DNA from: Pseudomonas psychrophila
GTDB taxonomy: Bacteria > Pseudomonadota > Gammaproteobacteria > Pseudomonadales > Pseudomonadaceae
Assembly: GCF_001043005.1 (NCBI RefSeq)
Contig: NZ_JYKZ01000011.1
Coordinates: 1-64,000 of the forward strand
Direction of reading: 5' to 3'
DNA: 64,000 bases
The notes under the pieces are model-generated. The model was not told the origin of the DNA. It saw only the letters and a program-made list of their open reading frames with translations, and did no database searches. Shown in pieces: positions 39,528-50,400 of this stretch (its first letter is position 1; each line of letters begins with the position of its first letter). The position numbers and the translations under genes are program-made.

Positions 39528-39730
39528 GGCTTTTGGATTTCCAGATTAAGAAATGGGTTTGCACGTCAGGGTAGTGCGCAGCTGCGCCGGGTCGACGATA
39601 CGGAAAAAAACGCCCGGCATTATAAGCATTTTTCGCTCATGGGCGTCATGAGCCGCATGTCAGAACAGGTTTTGAACGGATCTCATTTTTTACCCTCCGT
39701 AAGTGACGGATTGCATTAGGGAAAACAAAA

Positions 39731-40693
39731 GTGCCCGGATTTCTTCCTACAACACGCCATCGTTTCATCGGTGTCGATATCAGCCAGCAAGCGATCAAAG
39801 TCGTCGAACTGAGCCGTTCCCGGGGCAAGTTCATGCTTCAAGGCTATGCCATAGAACCGTTGCCAGCCGGGCTTACGGGGCATCAGACCGGCGCTGAGTC
39901 CAAAAGTGTCGTTCAAGCACTCCAGAGAGCGCTGGAAAAAGCTGCCGTTGTGACCAGTAATGCCATTGTCGGAATCCCCGACGGGCAAGTTATCTGCAAA
40001 ACCCTTGAGGTCGAGGCGGGCTTGAATGAAATCGAGCTTGAACTTCATGTACGGCTGGAGGCGGAGCAACATATTCCTTATGCGCTTGAAGACGTGGCGC
40101 TGGATTTCGAAGTTCAAGGTTTTTCATCGAGCCATCCGGGACGGATCAACGTACAGGTGGCGGCGTGTCGCCAAGAAGCACTTGAGTGGCATCGTTGCGT
40201 TTTGACCAGTGCCGGTTTGACTCCACGAGTGGTCACAGTCCAGGCCCATGCCCTAGCACGTGGCGTTGAGGCCATGGCCCCAAACGTTGCGTTGCAAGAT
40301 GCAGTAGCGGTGCTTGACCTTGCACCCCGTGCAATTTTTTTGAGCGTGGTGTGCCATGGGCAGGTGATTTATTCCCGCGAGTTGCGCCTTGAGCCGGAAG
40401 CTGCAGAGCAACATGGGTTCGAAAATACGATATCCGGGCATTTGGAGCGCGAGTTAGAGCTGTTTGCCCAGTCCGGCATTGAAGAGACTATCGCCATGAT
40501 CATACTGGCTGGCGAGGCGGCAACGACCCCTGGGTTGAGGCAGTGTATTGAGACCCGGCTCGGTACGCCGACACGTACCGCCAATCCCTTTTCGACCATG
40601 AGCCTTGAGCCCGCGCTCGCACCTGAAGCCTTGCTCTGCGATGCTCCAGTATTATTGACTGCCTGCGGTCTGGCCTTGAGGGGGTTTGATTGA
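39731..40693 (+). CDS. pilM: Type IV pilus assembly ATPase PilM
   Basis: PilM is an actin-like cytoplasmic protein that binds ATP and the PilN N-terminus to form the inner-membrane alignment complex of type IV pili. The 320-residue product has the first phosphate loop (HRFIGVDISQQAIKVVELS) and a later AVLDLAPRAIFLSVV for the second. It is about 30 residues shorter than P. aeruginosa PilM and more divergent. The start is GTG at 39731, after AGGGAAAACAAAA. It leads the pilMNOPQ operon. Confidence 0.9.
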   Translation: MPGFLPTTRHRFIGVDISQQAIKVVELSRSRGKFMLQGYAIEPLPAGLTGHQTGAESKSVVQALQRALEKAAVVTSNAIVGIPDGQVICKTLEVEAGLNEIELELHVRLEAEQHIPYALEDVALDFEVQGFSSSHPGRINVQVAACRQEALEWHRCVLTSAGLTPRVVTVQAHALARGVEAMAPNVALQDAVAVLDLAPRAIFLSVVCHGQVIYSRELRLEPEAAEQHGFENTISGHLERELELFAQSGIEETIAMIILAGEAATTPGLRQCIETRLGTPTRTANPFSTMSLEPALAPEALLCDAPVLLTACGLALRGFD

Positions 40694-41259
40694 TGGCGAA
40701 AATCAATTTTTTGCCCTGGCGCGCGTTATTGCGTGAAAAGCGGGGCAAACGGTTTTTGATGGTGCTGGCTGTACTGTCGGTGGGGACGGCGGCGGGTTTG
40801 TTTGCTGCTGACCAATTTATCGACAACCTGGTCGAGCAGCAGCTGGAGCGCAATGACTTGATCCGCAGTGCCACGTTCCAGCTGGACGGTCGCGCGGAGC
40901 AAATCGATCAGTTGAAAGTGCGCCGCGAGCAATTGCTCGAGCGCATGCAAACAATCGGGGCACTGCAGAGCAGCCGATCGAGCAGCGGGATTATTTTGGA
41001 GCAGTTGGCGCGCAGTTTGCCCGAAGGCGTACATTTCACCGACGTGAAAATGACCGAGGGCACCATCGTCATCACGGGGGTTGCCCAGTCCAATAACCTC
41101 GTCGCGCAGCTGATGCGAAATCTGGATGCTTCACACTGGCTGGAAACGCCTGAACTTAATGACGTCAAGGCAGATCCCGCCCATGCCGGGGGGCAAGAGC
41201 GTCAATTTCAGATGACGGTGCGCGAAGCTCGGCATGCACCTGCCGGGGGGCAGTTATGA
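40693..41259 (+). CDS. pilN: Type IV pilus assembly protein PilN
   Basis: PilN is a bitopic inner-membrane protein whose short cytoplasmic tail binds PilM. The 188-residue product begins MAKINFLPWRALLREKRGKR, containing the conserved INxLPWR PilM-binding motif. A membrane helix (about 19-38), a coiled-coil region (about 45-85) and a ferredoxin-like periplasmic domain follow. Its ATG overlaps the pilM stop (TGATG), and its end overlaps pilO as ATGA. Confidence 0.92.
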   Translation: MAKINFLPWRALLREKRGKRFLMVLAVLSVGTAAGLFAADQFIDNLVEQQLERNDLIRSATFQLDGRAEQIDQLKVRREQLLERMQTIGALQSSRSSSGIILEQLARSLPEGVHFTDVKMTEGTIVITGVAQSNNLVAQLMRNLDASHWLETPELNDVKADPAHAGGQERQFQMTVREARHAPAGGQL

Positions 41260-41879
41260 ATGCTGCGCTATGGCTGCAGAGCCTGCGCAGCTTTGACCTG
41301 CGGGAGCTGGACTTCGGAAGTCCGGGAACCTGGTCGCCAAAACGCAAAACCTCCGTGGCTTTGGCGTGGCTGGGGGTGATGTTTGTACTGGGGTATCCGC
41401 TGCTGCTGCAGCCCTCGGTTGTCCGGTTGCAACAGCAGCATGAAGCTCAAACCAAACTAAAAACCGAGTTTGAAGCTCGGGTTGCCCAGGTTGCGAACCT
41501 GGATGCCTACTTGAAGCAAATGCAAGGGCTGGAAGCTGCCTTTAGTGTGTTGCTCAAACAACTCCCTGCTCAGGCGCAAGTGCCTGGTTTGCTCGATGAA
41601 ATTTCGCGACTGGGCCACCTCAATGGCCTGGCGATCGAGCAGATTCACTGGTTACCCGAAGTCCTCCAGCCGTTCTATGCCGAATTGCCCTTGCAGATGA
41701 CCCTTGCGGGTGGGTACCACGAGTTGGGGCTCTTCGTCAGCGCCATGGCGAGCCTGCCACGCATCGTCACTCTTCATGATTTCGCACTTGCGCCGCTCAA
41801 CGGCACAGGCGACGGTCAGTTGCGCATGACGCTGCTGGCCAGAACCTACCGCACCCATGATCAAGGACTGATCCCATGA
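41256..41879 (+). CDS. pilO: Type IV pilus assembly protein PilO
   Basis: PilO forms periplasmic heterodimers with PilN. The 207-residue protein has a cytoplasmic N-terminus, one membrane helix (about 40-56), a coiled coil (about 58-95, rich in Gln/Lys/Glu) and the PilO core with LPAQAQVPGLLDEISRLG. Length matches the P. aeruginosa protein. Both ends overlap neighbouring genes by 4 bases. Confidence 0.92.
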   Translation: MNAALWLQSLRSFDLRELDFGSPGTWSPKRKTSVALAWLGVMFVLGYPLLLQPSVVRLQQQHEAQTKLKTEFEARVAQVANLDAYLKQMQGLEAAFSVLLKQLPAQAQVPGLLDEISRLGHLNGLAIEQIHWLPEVLQPFYAELPLQMTLAGGYHELGLFVSAMASLPRIVTLHDFALAPLNGTGDGQLRMTLLARTYRTHDQGLIP

Positions 41880-42403
41880 GTGTTTGTTATCGACTGTTTG
41901 GTGCTGGATTGCTGGCGAGCCTGGCGGGGTGCGATAACCCGCAGAGCACCGGGGAGCTGCAACGGTATTTGCAGGCCACGCAGGCGCACCCGGGCACTGC
42001 CATTGAGCCGCTTCCCGAGATGAGTGCTGCACATGTGTTTACGTATGACGCGTTGACGTTGCGCAATCCTTTTCAAGCCGTATCCGGGCGCGGGGCTGGT
42101 GGTTGGCAGGCCAGCCTTGTCGGTGATGAACTTGACGGTGACCGGGTGCGGCAGTTCCTGGAAGGCTTCGACCTTGAGCAATTCGAGATGGTCGGGACGC
42201 TGTCCAATGATCTGGAAACCAACGTCTTGCTCCGGGCCAATGGCGTCATTCACCGCTTGAAAGTAGGTGATTACCTGGGGCGCAACAATGGCCAGATTGT
42301 CTCTGTAGGCACGGCTCAGGTTGAAGTGTTTGAAGTGATTTCCGATGGTCGGGGCGGTTGGCTGGAAAGGTCCCTGACGATCCCTCTAAAGCAACAGTCT
42401 TAA
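41876..42403 (+). CDS. pilP: Type IV pilus lipoprotein PilP
   Basis: PilP is an inner-membrane lipoprotein that connects PilNO with the secretin PilQ. The signal peptide ends in a lipobox at LASLAGC (Cys19), followed by a flexible stretch. The beta-sandwich domain runs from about 65, with DALTLRNPFQ, the family's RDPF-like motif, and KVGDYLGRNNGQI. The 175 residues are normal. Confidence 0.92.
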   Translation: MSVCYRLFGAGLLASLAGCDNPQSTGELQRYLQATQAHPGTAIEPLPEMSAAHVFTYDALTLRNPFQAVSGRGAGGWQASLVGDELDGDRVRQFLEGFDLEQFEMVGTLSNDLETNVLLRANGVIHRLKVGDYLGRNNGQIVSVGTAQVEVFEVISDGRGGWLERSLTIPLKQQS

Positions 42404-42415
42404 CGGATAAACACC

Positions 42416-43765
42416 ATGAAAAGGATTTCACCGGTCTGCGTACTGGCGCTATGGAGTGCGCTGAATTCGCAGGCAACGCTGGCGATTGCTACGCCTGCAG
42501 ACACCCACCCCTCGTATGTCGGCGACACAATGTCCCTTAACTTTCAGGAGGTTGAAGTGCGCACAGTGCTTCAGCTACTGGCAGATTTTACGGGGTTCAA
42601 TCTGGTGGTCAGCGACGCTGTTCAAGGCAGCATTACCCTCAACCTGCAGGACGTACCCTGGGATCAGGCGCTGGATCTGGTGCTAAAGAGCAAGGGTCTG
42701 GGCAAGCGCCTTGAGGGCAATGTGCTGATGATCGCCCCCTCTGACGACATCGCAGCGGGTGAGCGGCAAGAGCTTGAGGCCCGCAATCAACTGGCCCGAC
42801 TTGCGCCTTTGCGCAGAGAATTGGTGCAGGTCAATTACGCCAAGGCAGCAGATATTGCCAAATTGTTCCAGTCGGTGACCGGCGCTCAACCTGGTAATGA
42901 CGGGCAGGGCACTGTCACGGTGGACGAACGCACCAATAACATCATCGCCTTTGAGTCTGGAGAGCGGCTGGATGAGTTGCGACGCCTCGTGGCTCAACTG
43001 GATGTTCCGGTACGTCAGGTCATGATCGAGGCCCGGATTGTTGAGGCGGGCGTGGACTTCGAGAAAAGCCTGGGGGTTCGTTGGGGTGGAACACTGCGCA
43101 ACGAAGGCCGCTGGAGTGCGGGCGGCATTACCCGCTCGGGCGGGTCAGAGGTCGCGCCCGGAAATCTGGGTGCGCCCTTTGTGGACCTCGGCGTTTCAGG
43201 CAATACCTCCGGGCTGGGTATCGCCTTTATCACCAACAATGTGTTGTTGGACCTGGAACTGACGGCCATGGAAAAAACCGGCAATGGCGAAATCATTTCT
43301 CAGCCCAAAGTAGTTACCTCCGACAAGGAAACCGCCAAAATCCTCAAAGGCACTGAAATTCCCTATCAAGAGTCCAGTTCAAGCGGGGCCACATCGGTAT
43401 CGTTCAAGGAGGCCTCGTTGTCCCTGGAAGTGACGCCGCAAATAACCCCGGACAACAGCGTCATTATGGAGGTCGTCGTTACCAAGGATGAGCCCGACTA
43501 CATGAACAGGGTTCAGGATGTGCCACCCATCAAGAAGAATGAGGTCAGGGCCAAGGTGCTGGTCAGGGACGGTGAAACCATCGTGATTGGGGGAGTGTTC
43601 TCAAATACTCAAAGCAAAGTAGTAGATAAAGTGCCATTTTTAGGAGATCTGCCGTATGTTGGCCGACTTTTCCGTAGAGACGTTGTCCTGGAAAAAAAAT
43701 CCGAACTGCTGGTGTTCCTGACTCCGCGTATCATGAACAACCAGGCGATTGCTGTGAGTCATTGA
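42416..43765 (+). CDS. pilQ: Type IV pilus secretin PilQ, short form
   Basis: PilQ forms the outer-membrane secretin channel for the pilus. The protein has a signal peptide (about 1-23), an N0/STN-type domain ([28 protein letters not shown]), one N1/NolW domain, and a full secretin domain with [14 protein letters not shown] near the end. At 449 residues it lacks the peptidoglycan-binding AMIN repeats that bring P. aeruginosa PilQ to about 700 residues. It thus resembles HofQ and the short PilQ of P. putida. It ends the operon 4 bases before aroK. Confidence 0.93.
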   Translation: MKRISPVCVLALWSALNSQATLAIATPADTHPSYVGDTMSLNFQEVEVRTVLQLLADFTGFNLVVSDAVQGSITLNLQDVPWDQALDLVLKSKGLGKRLEGNVLMIAPSDDIAAGERQELEARNQLARLAPLRRELVQVNYAKAADIAKLFQSVTGAQPGNDGQGTVTVDERTNNIIAFESGERLDELRRLVAQLDVPVRQVMIEARIVEAGVDFEKSLGVRWGGTLRNEGRWSAGGITRSGGSEVAPGNLGAPFVDLGVSGNTSGLGIAFITNNVLLDLELTAMEKTGNGEIISQPKVVTSDKETAKILKGTEIPYQESSSSGATSVSFKEASLSLEVTPQITPDNSVIMEVVVTKDEPDYMNRVQDVPPIKKNEVRAKVLVRDGETIVIGGVFSNTQSKVVDKVPFLGDLPYVGRLFRRDVVLEKKSELLVFLTPRIMNNQAIAVSH

Positions 43766-43769
43766 TTCT

Positions 43770-44288
43770 GTGAGAAATTTGATTCTTGTTGGGCCAATGG
43801 GGGCTGGAAAAAGCACCATCGGACGTTTGCTGGCCAAAGAGTTGCACCTGCCGTTCAAGGATTCCGATAAGGAAATTGAAGTGCGCTCGGGTGCCAATAT
43901 CCCGTGGATCTTCGACAAAGAAGGTGAACCAGGCTTCCGCGATCGTGAAACAGCCATGATTGTTGAGCTGTGCCATGAAAATGGCATTGTGCTGGCGACC
44001 GGTGGGGGTGCCGTCATGCGCCCCGAAAACCGGCTGGCGTTGCGCAATGGCGGGCGAGTGGTGTACTTGCATGCCTCTATCGAACAGCAGGTTGCTCGTA
44101 CTTCACGTGACCGCAATCGACCTCTGTTGCGCAATGCAAACCCGGAAAAAATCCTGCGCGACTTGCTGGCCATCCGCGATCCGCTTTATCGAGAAATTGC
44201 TGATCTGGTGGTCGAAACCGATGAGCGGCCACCTCGCATGGTGGTTCTGGATATTCTCGAGCGACTGGCGCAGCTTGCTCCTCGGTAG
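43770..44288 (+). CDS. aroK: Shikimate kinase
   Basis: AroK phosphorylates shikimate at the 3-position in aromatic amino-acid synthesis. The 172-residue enzyme has Walker [10 protein letters not shown] at 8-16, the shikimate-binding FKDSDKEIE and FRDRE, the GGGAV loop and the RNRPLL lid. The start is GTG at 43770, close behind pilQ. The pilQ-aroK-aroB-damX order is conserved in gammaproteobacteria. Confidence 0.96.
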   Translation: MRNLILVGPMGAGKSTIGRLLAKELHLPFKDSDKEIEVRSGANIPWIFDKEGEPGFRDRETAMIVELCHENGIVLATGGGAVMRPENRLALRNGGRVVYLHASIEQQVARTSRDRNRPLLRNANPEKILRDLLAIRDPLYREIADLVVETDERPPRMVVLDILERLAQLAPR

Positions 44289-44435
44289 GGCCGCTGTGCC
44301 AGACCATTAAAGTGCGGTACGAAATGCGCTATCCTCGGCGCCAGCAAAGGCTATTGGGTCGCGTCAGAACAGGGGCGGCCATCACTTGATAATTGCGAAG
44401 CAGGTCGTCGGTGACCTGTTTCAACGCGGGGATTC

Positions 44436-45536
44436 ATGCAGACACTGAAGGTTGATCTAGGCGAGCGTAGCTACCCGATTCATATTGGCGAAGGTTTGTT
44501 GGATCAGCCGCAGTTGCTGGCCCCCCATATCGCCGGCCGCCAAGTGGCCATTGTGACCAATGCAACGGTCGCGCCACTCTATCTTGAGCGCCTGACACGC
44601 AGCCTTGCGCAGTTCTCGGTCGTGCCGATTATCCTGCCCGACGGCGAGTCGTTCAAAAACTGGGAAACCCTGCAACTGATCTTCAGCGGCCTGCTCACTG
44701 CTCGCCACGATCGGCGTACCACGGTGATCGCTTTGGGCGGCGGCGTGGTGGGTGACATGGCAGGCTTTGCGGCAGCCTGCTACCAGCGCGGTGTTGATTT
44801 CATCCAGGTGCCGACCACCTTGCTGTCTCAGGTCGATTCGTCGGTGGGCGGCAAAACCGGTATCAACCACCCGCTGGGCAAGAACATGATCGGTGCTTTT
44901 TATCAGCCCAACCTGGTGCTGATCGATACCCAGACCCTCAATACGCTCCCGGCCCGTGAATTGTCTGCGGGGCTGGCTGAAGTCATCAAGTACGGACTGA
45001 TTTGCGATGAGCCGTTCCTGACCTGGCTCGAAGACAACATGGACGCTTTGCGTGCACTGGATCAGGTCGCCCTGACCGCCGCAATTCAGCGTTCGTGCGC
45101 CGCCAAGGCTGAAGTGGTGGGGGCCGATGAGCGCGAAACAGGCGTACGCGCCACCCTTAACCTCGGTCATACCTTTGGTCATGCTATCGAAACCCATATG
45201 GGTTACGGCGTATGGTTGCATGGCGAGGCGGTAGCAGCAGGCACCGTGATGGCGCTGGAAATGTCCGCCCGCTTGGGCTGGATCAGCGATGCAGAACGTG
45301 ACCGCGGTATTCGAATTTTCCAGCGTGCCGGTTTGCCAGTAGTACCGCCCAGCGAAATGACACCGGCCGACTTCATGCAACACATGGCTGTTGATAAAAA
45401 AGTGATCGACGGCCGCATGCGGCTGGTGCTGTTGCGTCGCCTGGGCGAAGCGACAGTGACTGACGATTACCCACAAGAGGTTCTCCAAGCCACGCTGGGT
45501 GCGGATTACCGCGCACTGGCTCAGCTTAAAGGTTAA
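44436..45536 (+). CDS. aroB: 3-Dehydroquinate synthase
   Basis: AroB cyclises DAHP to 3-dehydroquinate with NAD and a divalent metal. The 366-residue protein shows [16 protein letters not shown] for NAD binding, [21 protein letters not shown], and the metal ligands in [25 protein letters not shown] and [10 protein letters not shown]. The 147-base gap before it has no hairpin that would stop transcription from aroK. Confidence 0.97.
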   Translation: MQTLKVDLGERSYPIHIGEGLLDQPQLLAPHIAGRQVAIVTNATVAPLYLERLTRSLAQFSVVPIILPDGESFKNWETLQLIFSGLLTARHDRRTTVIALGGGVVGDMAGFAAACYQRGVDFIQVPTTLLSQVDSSVGGKTGINHPLGKNMIGAFYQPNLVLIDTQTLNTLPARELSAGLAEVIKYGLICDEPFLTWLEDNMDALRALDQVALTAAIQRSCAAKAEVVGADERETGVRATLNLGHTFGHAIETHMGYGVWLHGEAVAAGTVMALEMSARLGWISDAERDRGIRIFQRAGLPVVPPSEMTPADFMQHMAVDKKVIDGRMRLVLLRRLGEATVTDDYPQEVLQATLGADYRALAQLKG

Positions 45537-45546
45537 TAAGATCCCG

Positions 45547-47106
45547 ATGACTAGTTTGCATGCCGACGAGGCGTTCCTCGGTCACTTCCAGCTCAACCAC
45601 GACCCTTTTGCGCCGCGGGTACCGGGCTTCAAGTTTTTCCCTGCCCAGCGCAAGCCGGTGCTGGGGCAGTTGCATCACCTTGCCCGTTACAGCCAGTTGT
45701 TGCTGGTGGTCACCGGGCCTGAAGGCAGCGGCAAGACCTTGCTGCGTCAGGCACTGGTCGCGAGCACCAATAAGCAGTCTGTGCAGAGTGTCGTGGTGTC
45801 GGCGCGGGGTGTTGGCGATGCAGCTGGCATTTTGCACCAGGTGGCACAGACCCTGAATGTTGCACGCCCCGATGTGGGCTCCATTCTGGGGCAAGTCGTG
45901 CAATTGGCACTGACCGGGCAAGAAGTCTACTTGTTGGTCGATGACGCCGAGCAGCTGGACGAGTCGGCAATGGAAGCATTGCTGGCGCTGGCCGCGGGAG
46001 CGCCCGAAGGCCGTCCGCATGTGTTCCTGTTCGGTGAGCCGTCGATGATCGCCGGGCTGGAACAGTTGAGCGGTGATGAAGAACGTTTTCATGTCATCGA
46101 GTTGCAGCCCTATACCCTCGATGAAACCCGTGAGTATCTGGCCCAACGCCTGGAAGGTGCAGGGGCAGGAATCGAACTCTTTAGCGCTCAGCAGATCTCA
46201 GATATACACGAGAGCTCCGAGGGCTGGCCTGGCACGATTAACCAGGTCGCCCGCGATGCAATGATCGAAGCCATGATTGCCAGCCGTTCAGCGGTCAAGC
46301 GTCCAAGTATGGGGTTCAAGATGCCGAAGAAACACGTATTGGCCATTGGTGCAGTAGTGGTAGTAGCTGTAGCTGCTGCTGTATTGATACCGGGTCGTGG
46401 CAAGGCGCCTGTCGCGCCGGGTGCCGAACAGACACAACTGGGGCAGGCCGCTCCCAATGGCGGTGCCCAGCCGTCGGTTGATTTCGCAGGCTCTTCGCAG
46501 CCTATGCCGTTGCCGCTGGTGGGCCAGTCGCAGCCGGTCATGCGCGGCCCGTTGGCTGAAGAGGCCGGGGGTATCTCTGAGGGTGACGATGGAGGTGTTC
46601 CTGCGGTCGACGGTGGTGTTGCCTCGCCACCCACCGTCACCACCACTGCACCACCGGTTGGCGTGCCTTCAGGCCCGGCGCCAGTGGCGACACCGGCACC
46701 GACCGTGGCAACGGCCAAGCCAGCACCAGCTCCTGTCGCCAAGCCTGCTCCGGCCCCGGCAGCCAAGCCAGTGGTCAAGCCGGCCGAGAAGCCTGTCACT
46801 GTGGCGAAGGCTGCACCGGGCGGCAGCTGGTATTCCAGCCAGCCAGCCAACAACTATGTGGTGCAGATCGTCGGCACTAGCTCTGAAGCGTCTGCGCAAA
46901 ATGTCGCTAAAGAACTGGGCGGCGATGCCCGTTATTTCAAGAAGTCCTTGAACGGCAAGCCGCTGTACGTCGTCACCTATGGCAATTTCCCAAGCCATGC
47001 CGCAGCCACTGCGGCAATCAAGAACTTGCCAGCGAAGACACAGGCTGGTAAACCTTGGCCTCGCACTGTCGCCAGCGTCCAAAAAGAGCTGGCTACAGCT
47101 CGCTGA
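45547..47106 (+). CDS. DamX-like AAA ATPase with C-terminal SPOR domain
   Basis: This is a 519-residue cell-envelope protein. An AAA domain lies at about 20-250 (Walker A VTGPEGSGKT; LLVDDAEQLD for Walker B). One membrane segment follows (about 263-280, LAIGAVVVVAVAAAVLIPG). A long Pro/Ala/Val linker leads to a C-terminal SPOR domain (about 430-505, NNYVVQIVGTSSEASAQNVAKEL). It corresponds to the division-associated DamX region, with an ExeA-like ATPase at the front as in other Pseudomonas. The ATG at 45547 (MTSLHADEAF) lies 10 bases after aroB. Confidence 0.88.
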   Translation: MTSLHADEAFLGHFQLNHDPFAPRVPGFKFFPAQRKPVLGQLHHLARYSQLLLVVTGPEGSGKTLLRQALVASTNKQSVQSVVVSARGVGDAAGILHQVAQTLNVARPDVGSILGQVVQLALTGQEVYLLVDDAEQLDESAMEALLALAAGAPEGRPHVFLFGEPSMIAGLEQLSGDEERFHVIELQPYTLDETREYLAQRLEGAGAGIELFSAQQISDIHESSEGWPGTINQVARDAMIEAMIASRSAVKRPSMGFKMPKKHVLAIGAVVVVAVAAAVLIPGRGKAPVAPGAEQTQLGQAAPNGGAQPSVDFAGSSQPMPLPLVGQSQPVMRGPLAEEAGGISEGDDGGVPAVDGGVASPPTVTTTAPPVGVPSGPAPVATPAPTVATAKPAPAPVAKPAPAPAAKPVVKPAEKPVTVAKAAPGGSWYSSQPANNYVVQIVGTSSEASAQNVAKELGGDARYFKKSLNGKPLYVVTYGNFPSHAAATAAIKNLPAKTQAGKPWPRTVASVQKELATAR

Positions 47107-47112
47107 TGATCC

Positions 47113-47133
47113 GGCGACCTTACCCAGGTCGCC
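47113..47133 (+). terminator. Hairpin after the DamX-like gene
   Basis: GGCGACCT and AGGTCGCC pair perfectly around a 5-base loop shortly after the stop, followed by GTTCT. It is a plausible terminator of the pil-aro-damX region, although the T-run is short. Confidence 0.6.
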
Positions 47134-47301
47134 GTTCTAGCACATCAAATTCCTGCTTGTGCATGCGGGCTTTCCAAGCCGCATGCCTTGTGGTGTCTGC
47201 GCCGCGCAGCAGTCGACATCAAAAATGTTTTGACTAGCACGAGCAATCGCTTTAAACCTTTCATAAATGCGACACGAACTTACGGTTAATCGCCGCTAAA
47301 T

Positions 47302-47330
47302 TTGTGGGTCTTTGTGACGGTGTGTAGAAT
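47302..47330 (+). promoter_or_regulatory. Probable gltBD promoter in a 331-base gap
   Basis: TTGTGG and TAGAAT stand 17 bases apart, giving a leader of about 100 bases to the gltB ATG. The rest of the 47107-47437 gap holds the terminator hairpin and an AT-rich stretch (47220-47300). No other gene or strong structure is seen. Confidence 0.55.
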
Positions 47331-47437
47331 GACCACCCTTTTGCCCCTGCCAAGCTGGCGTACGTTCAGCGCGGGGAGCAGTGGTTGAATTAAAAGAAAT
47401 TTGCCCCTTTTTGGGGCAGCCTGGTGAGAAAGTGTCT

Positions 47438-50400
47438 ATGAAAGCAGGTCTGTACCACCCCGATGAATTCAAGGATAACTGTGGTTTCGGCCTGATTGCC
47501 CATATGCAGGGCGAACCTAGTCATACCCTTCTACAAACCGCCATTGAAGCCCTGACCTGCATGACCCACCGCGGTGGGATCAACGCAGACGGCAAGACCG
47601 GTGACGGTTGTGGCCTGCTGATTCAAAAGCCTGACCTGTTCTTGCGTGCAACCGCCAAGGAACAGTTCGGCGCAGATTTGCCCAAGCAATACGCCGTCGG
47701 CATGGTGTTTTTCAACCAGGACCCGATCAAGGCCGAAGCGGCCCGCAACAACATGAACCGCGAAATTCTCGCGGCGGGTCTGCAATTGGTGGGCTGGCGC
47801 AAGGTGCCAATCGATACCAGCGTTCTGGGCCGCCTGGCACTGGAACGTTTGCCGCAGATCGAGCAAGTGTTTATCGCAGGCGACAACCTGAGCGATCAGG
47901 ACATGGCGATCAAACTGTTCAGCGCCCGTCGCCGCTCATCGGTGAGCAACGCAGCTGACACTGACCACTACATCTGCAGCTTTTCCCACAAGACCATCAT
48001 TTATAAAGGCCTGATGATGCCGGCGGATCTCACCGCCTTTTATCCGGACCTGAGCGACGAGCGCCTGCAAACCGCAATCTGCGTGTTTCACCAGCGTTTC
48101 TCCACCAATACCCTGCCGAAATGGCCGCTGGCTCAGCCATTCCGCTTTCTCGCCCACAACGGCGAGATCAACACCATCACCGGTAACCGCAACTGGGCCC
48201 AGGCCCGTCGCACCAAGTTTGCCAACGACCTGATCGGCGACCTCGATGAGCTCGGCCCACTGGTTAACCGCGTGGGTTCTGACTCCTCGAGCATGGACAA
48301 CATGCTGGAACTGATGGTCACCGGCGGCATCGACCTGTTCCGTGGCGTGCGCATGCTGATTCCACCGGCGTGGCAGAACGTTGAAACCATGGACCCCGAC
48401 CTGCGGGCGTTCTATGAGTACAACTCCATGCACATGGAACCGTGGGACGGCCCGGCTGGCGTTGTAATGACTGACGGTCGCTACGCGGTCTGCCTGCTCG
48501 ACCGTAACGGTCTGCGCCCGGCACGCTGGGTTACCACCACCAACGGCTACATCACCATCGCCTCTGAAATTGGCGTGTGGGACTACAAGCCTGAAGACGT
48601 GATCGCCAAAGGCCGTGTAGGTCCTGGCCAGATCCTGGCCGTGGACACCGAAACCGGCCAGGTACTGGACACCGACTCCATCGACAACCGTTTGAAGTCG
48701 CGTCACCCGTACAAACAGTGGCTGCGCAAGAATGCCCTGCGCATTCAGGCCACCATCGACGACCATGACCACGGTTCGGCGTTTTACGACGTTGATCAGC
48801 TCAAGCAATACATGAAGATGTATCAGGTCACGTTCGAAGAGCGCGATCAGGTGCTGCGTCCATTGGGCGAACAAGGCTACGAAGCCGTAGGTTCGATGGG
48901 TGACGACACGCCAATGGCCGTGCTGTCCCAACGTGTTCGCACGCCATACGACTACTTCCGGCAGCAGTTCGCGCAGGTTACCAACCCGCCGATCGATCCG
49001 CTGCGTGAAGCCATCGTCATGTCCCTGGAAATCTGCCTCGGTGCCGAGCGCAACATCTTCCAGGAATCCCCGGAGCACGCTTCGCGCGTCATCCTCAGTT
49101 CGCCCGTGATCTCGCCTGCCAAATGGCGCTCGCTGATGAACCTCGACCTGCCGGGCTTTGAGCGTCAGATCATCGACCTCAACTACGACGAGAGCGTTGG
49201 CCTTGAAGCCGCTGTACGCAATATCGCCGATCAGGCCGAAGAAGCCGCACGTGCAGGCCGTACTCAGATCGTTCTGAGTGACCGTCACATCGCACCGGGC
49301 AAGTTGCCGGTTCACGCCTCGTTGGCTGTGGGTGCCGTGCATCACCGCTTGACCGAAAAAGGCCTGCGCTGCGACAGCAACATCCTGGTTGAAACCGCTA
49401 CTGCCCGTGACCCGCATCACTTTGCGGTGCTGATCGGCTTCGGCGCCTCGGCGGTCTATCCGTTCCTGGCTTACGAAGTTTTGGGTGACTTGATCCGTAC
49501 CGGTGAAGTCCTTGGCGACCTCTATGAGGTATTCAAGAACTACCGCAAAGGCATCACCAAGGGCTTGCTCAAAATCTTGTCGAAAATGGGCATCTCGACC
49601 ATTGCTTCGTACCGTGGTGCGCAGCTGTTCGAGGCCATCGGCCTGTCTGAAGAAATCTGCGACCTGAGCTTCCGTGGCGTTCCAAGCCGCATCAAGGGCG
49701 CCCGTTTCATTGACCTTGAAACCGAGCAAAAGCTGCTGGCGGCCGAAGCCTGGAGCGCGCGCAAGCCGATCCAGCAAGGGGGCCTGCTCAAGTACGTGCA
49801 CGGCGGCGAATACCACGCCTATAACCCGGACGTGGTGGCCACCCTGCAAGCCGCTGTGCAACAGGGCGACTACAGCAAGTTCAAGGAATACACCGCCCTG
49901 GTCGACAAGCGTCCAGTGTCGATGATCCGCGACCTGTTCCAGGTAAAAACCCTCGACACGCCACTGTCCATCGACGAAATCGAACCGCTGGACTCGATCC
50001 TTAAGCGTTTCGACTCGGCCGGCATCTCGCTGGGTGCCTTGTCGCCAGAGGCCCACGAAGCCCTGGCTGAAGCCATGAACCGTTTGGGCGCACGCTCCAA
50101 CTCCGGTGAAGGCGGCGAAGACCCGGCGCGTTACGGCACGATCAAAAGTTCAAAAATCAAGCAAGTGGCCACTGGCCGTTTTGGTGTGACCCCGGAATAC
50201 CTGGTCAACGCCGAAGTGCTGCAAATCAAGGTTGCCCAAGGCGCCAAGCCGGGTGAGGGCGGGCAACTGCCGGGCGGCAAGGTTAATGGCCTGATCGCCA
50301 AACTGCGATATGCCGTACCCGGCGTCACCCTGATTTCGCCACCGCCACACCATGACATCTATTCCATCGAAGACTTGTCGCAACTGATCTTTGACTTGAA

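Noticed and set aside
47936-50056. A 706-codon open frame antisense to gltB
   Set aside because: High GC at third positions of gltB leaves the opposite frame open; no family resemblance and no start signals.
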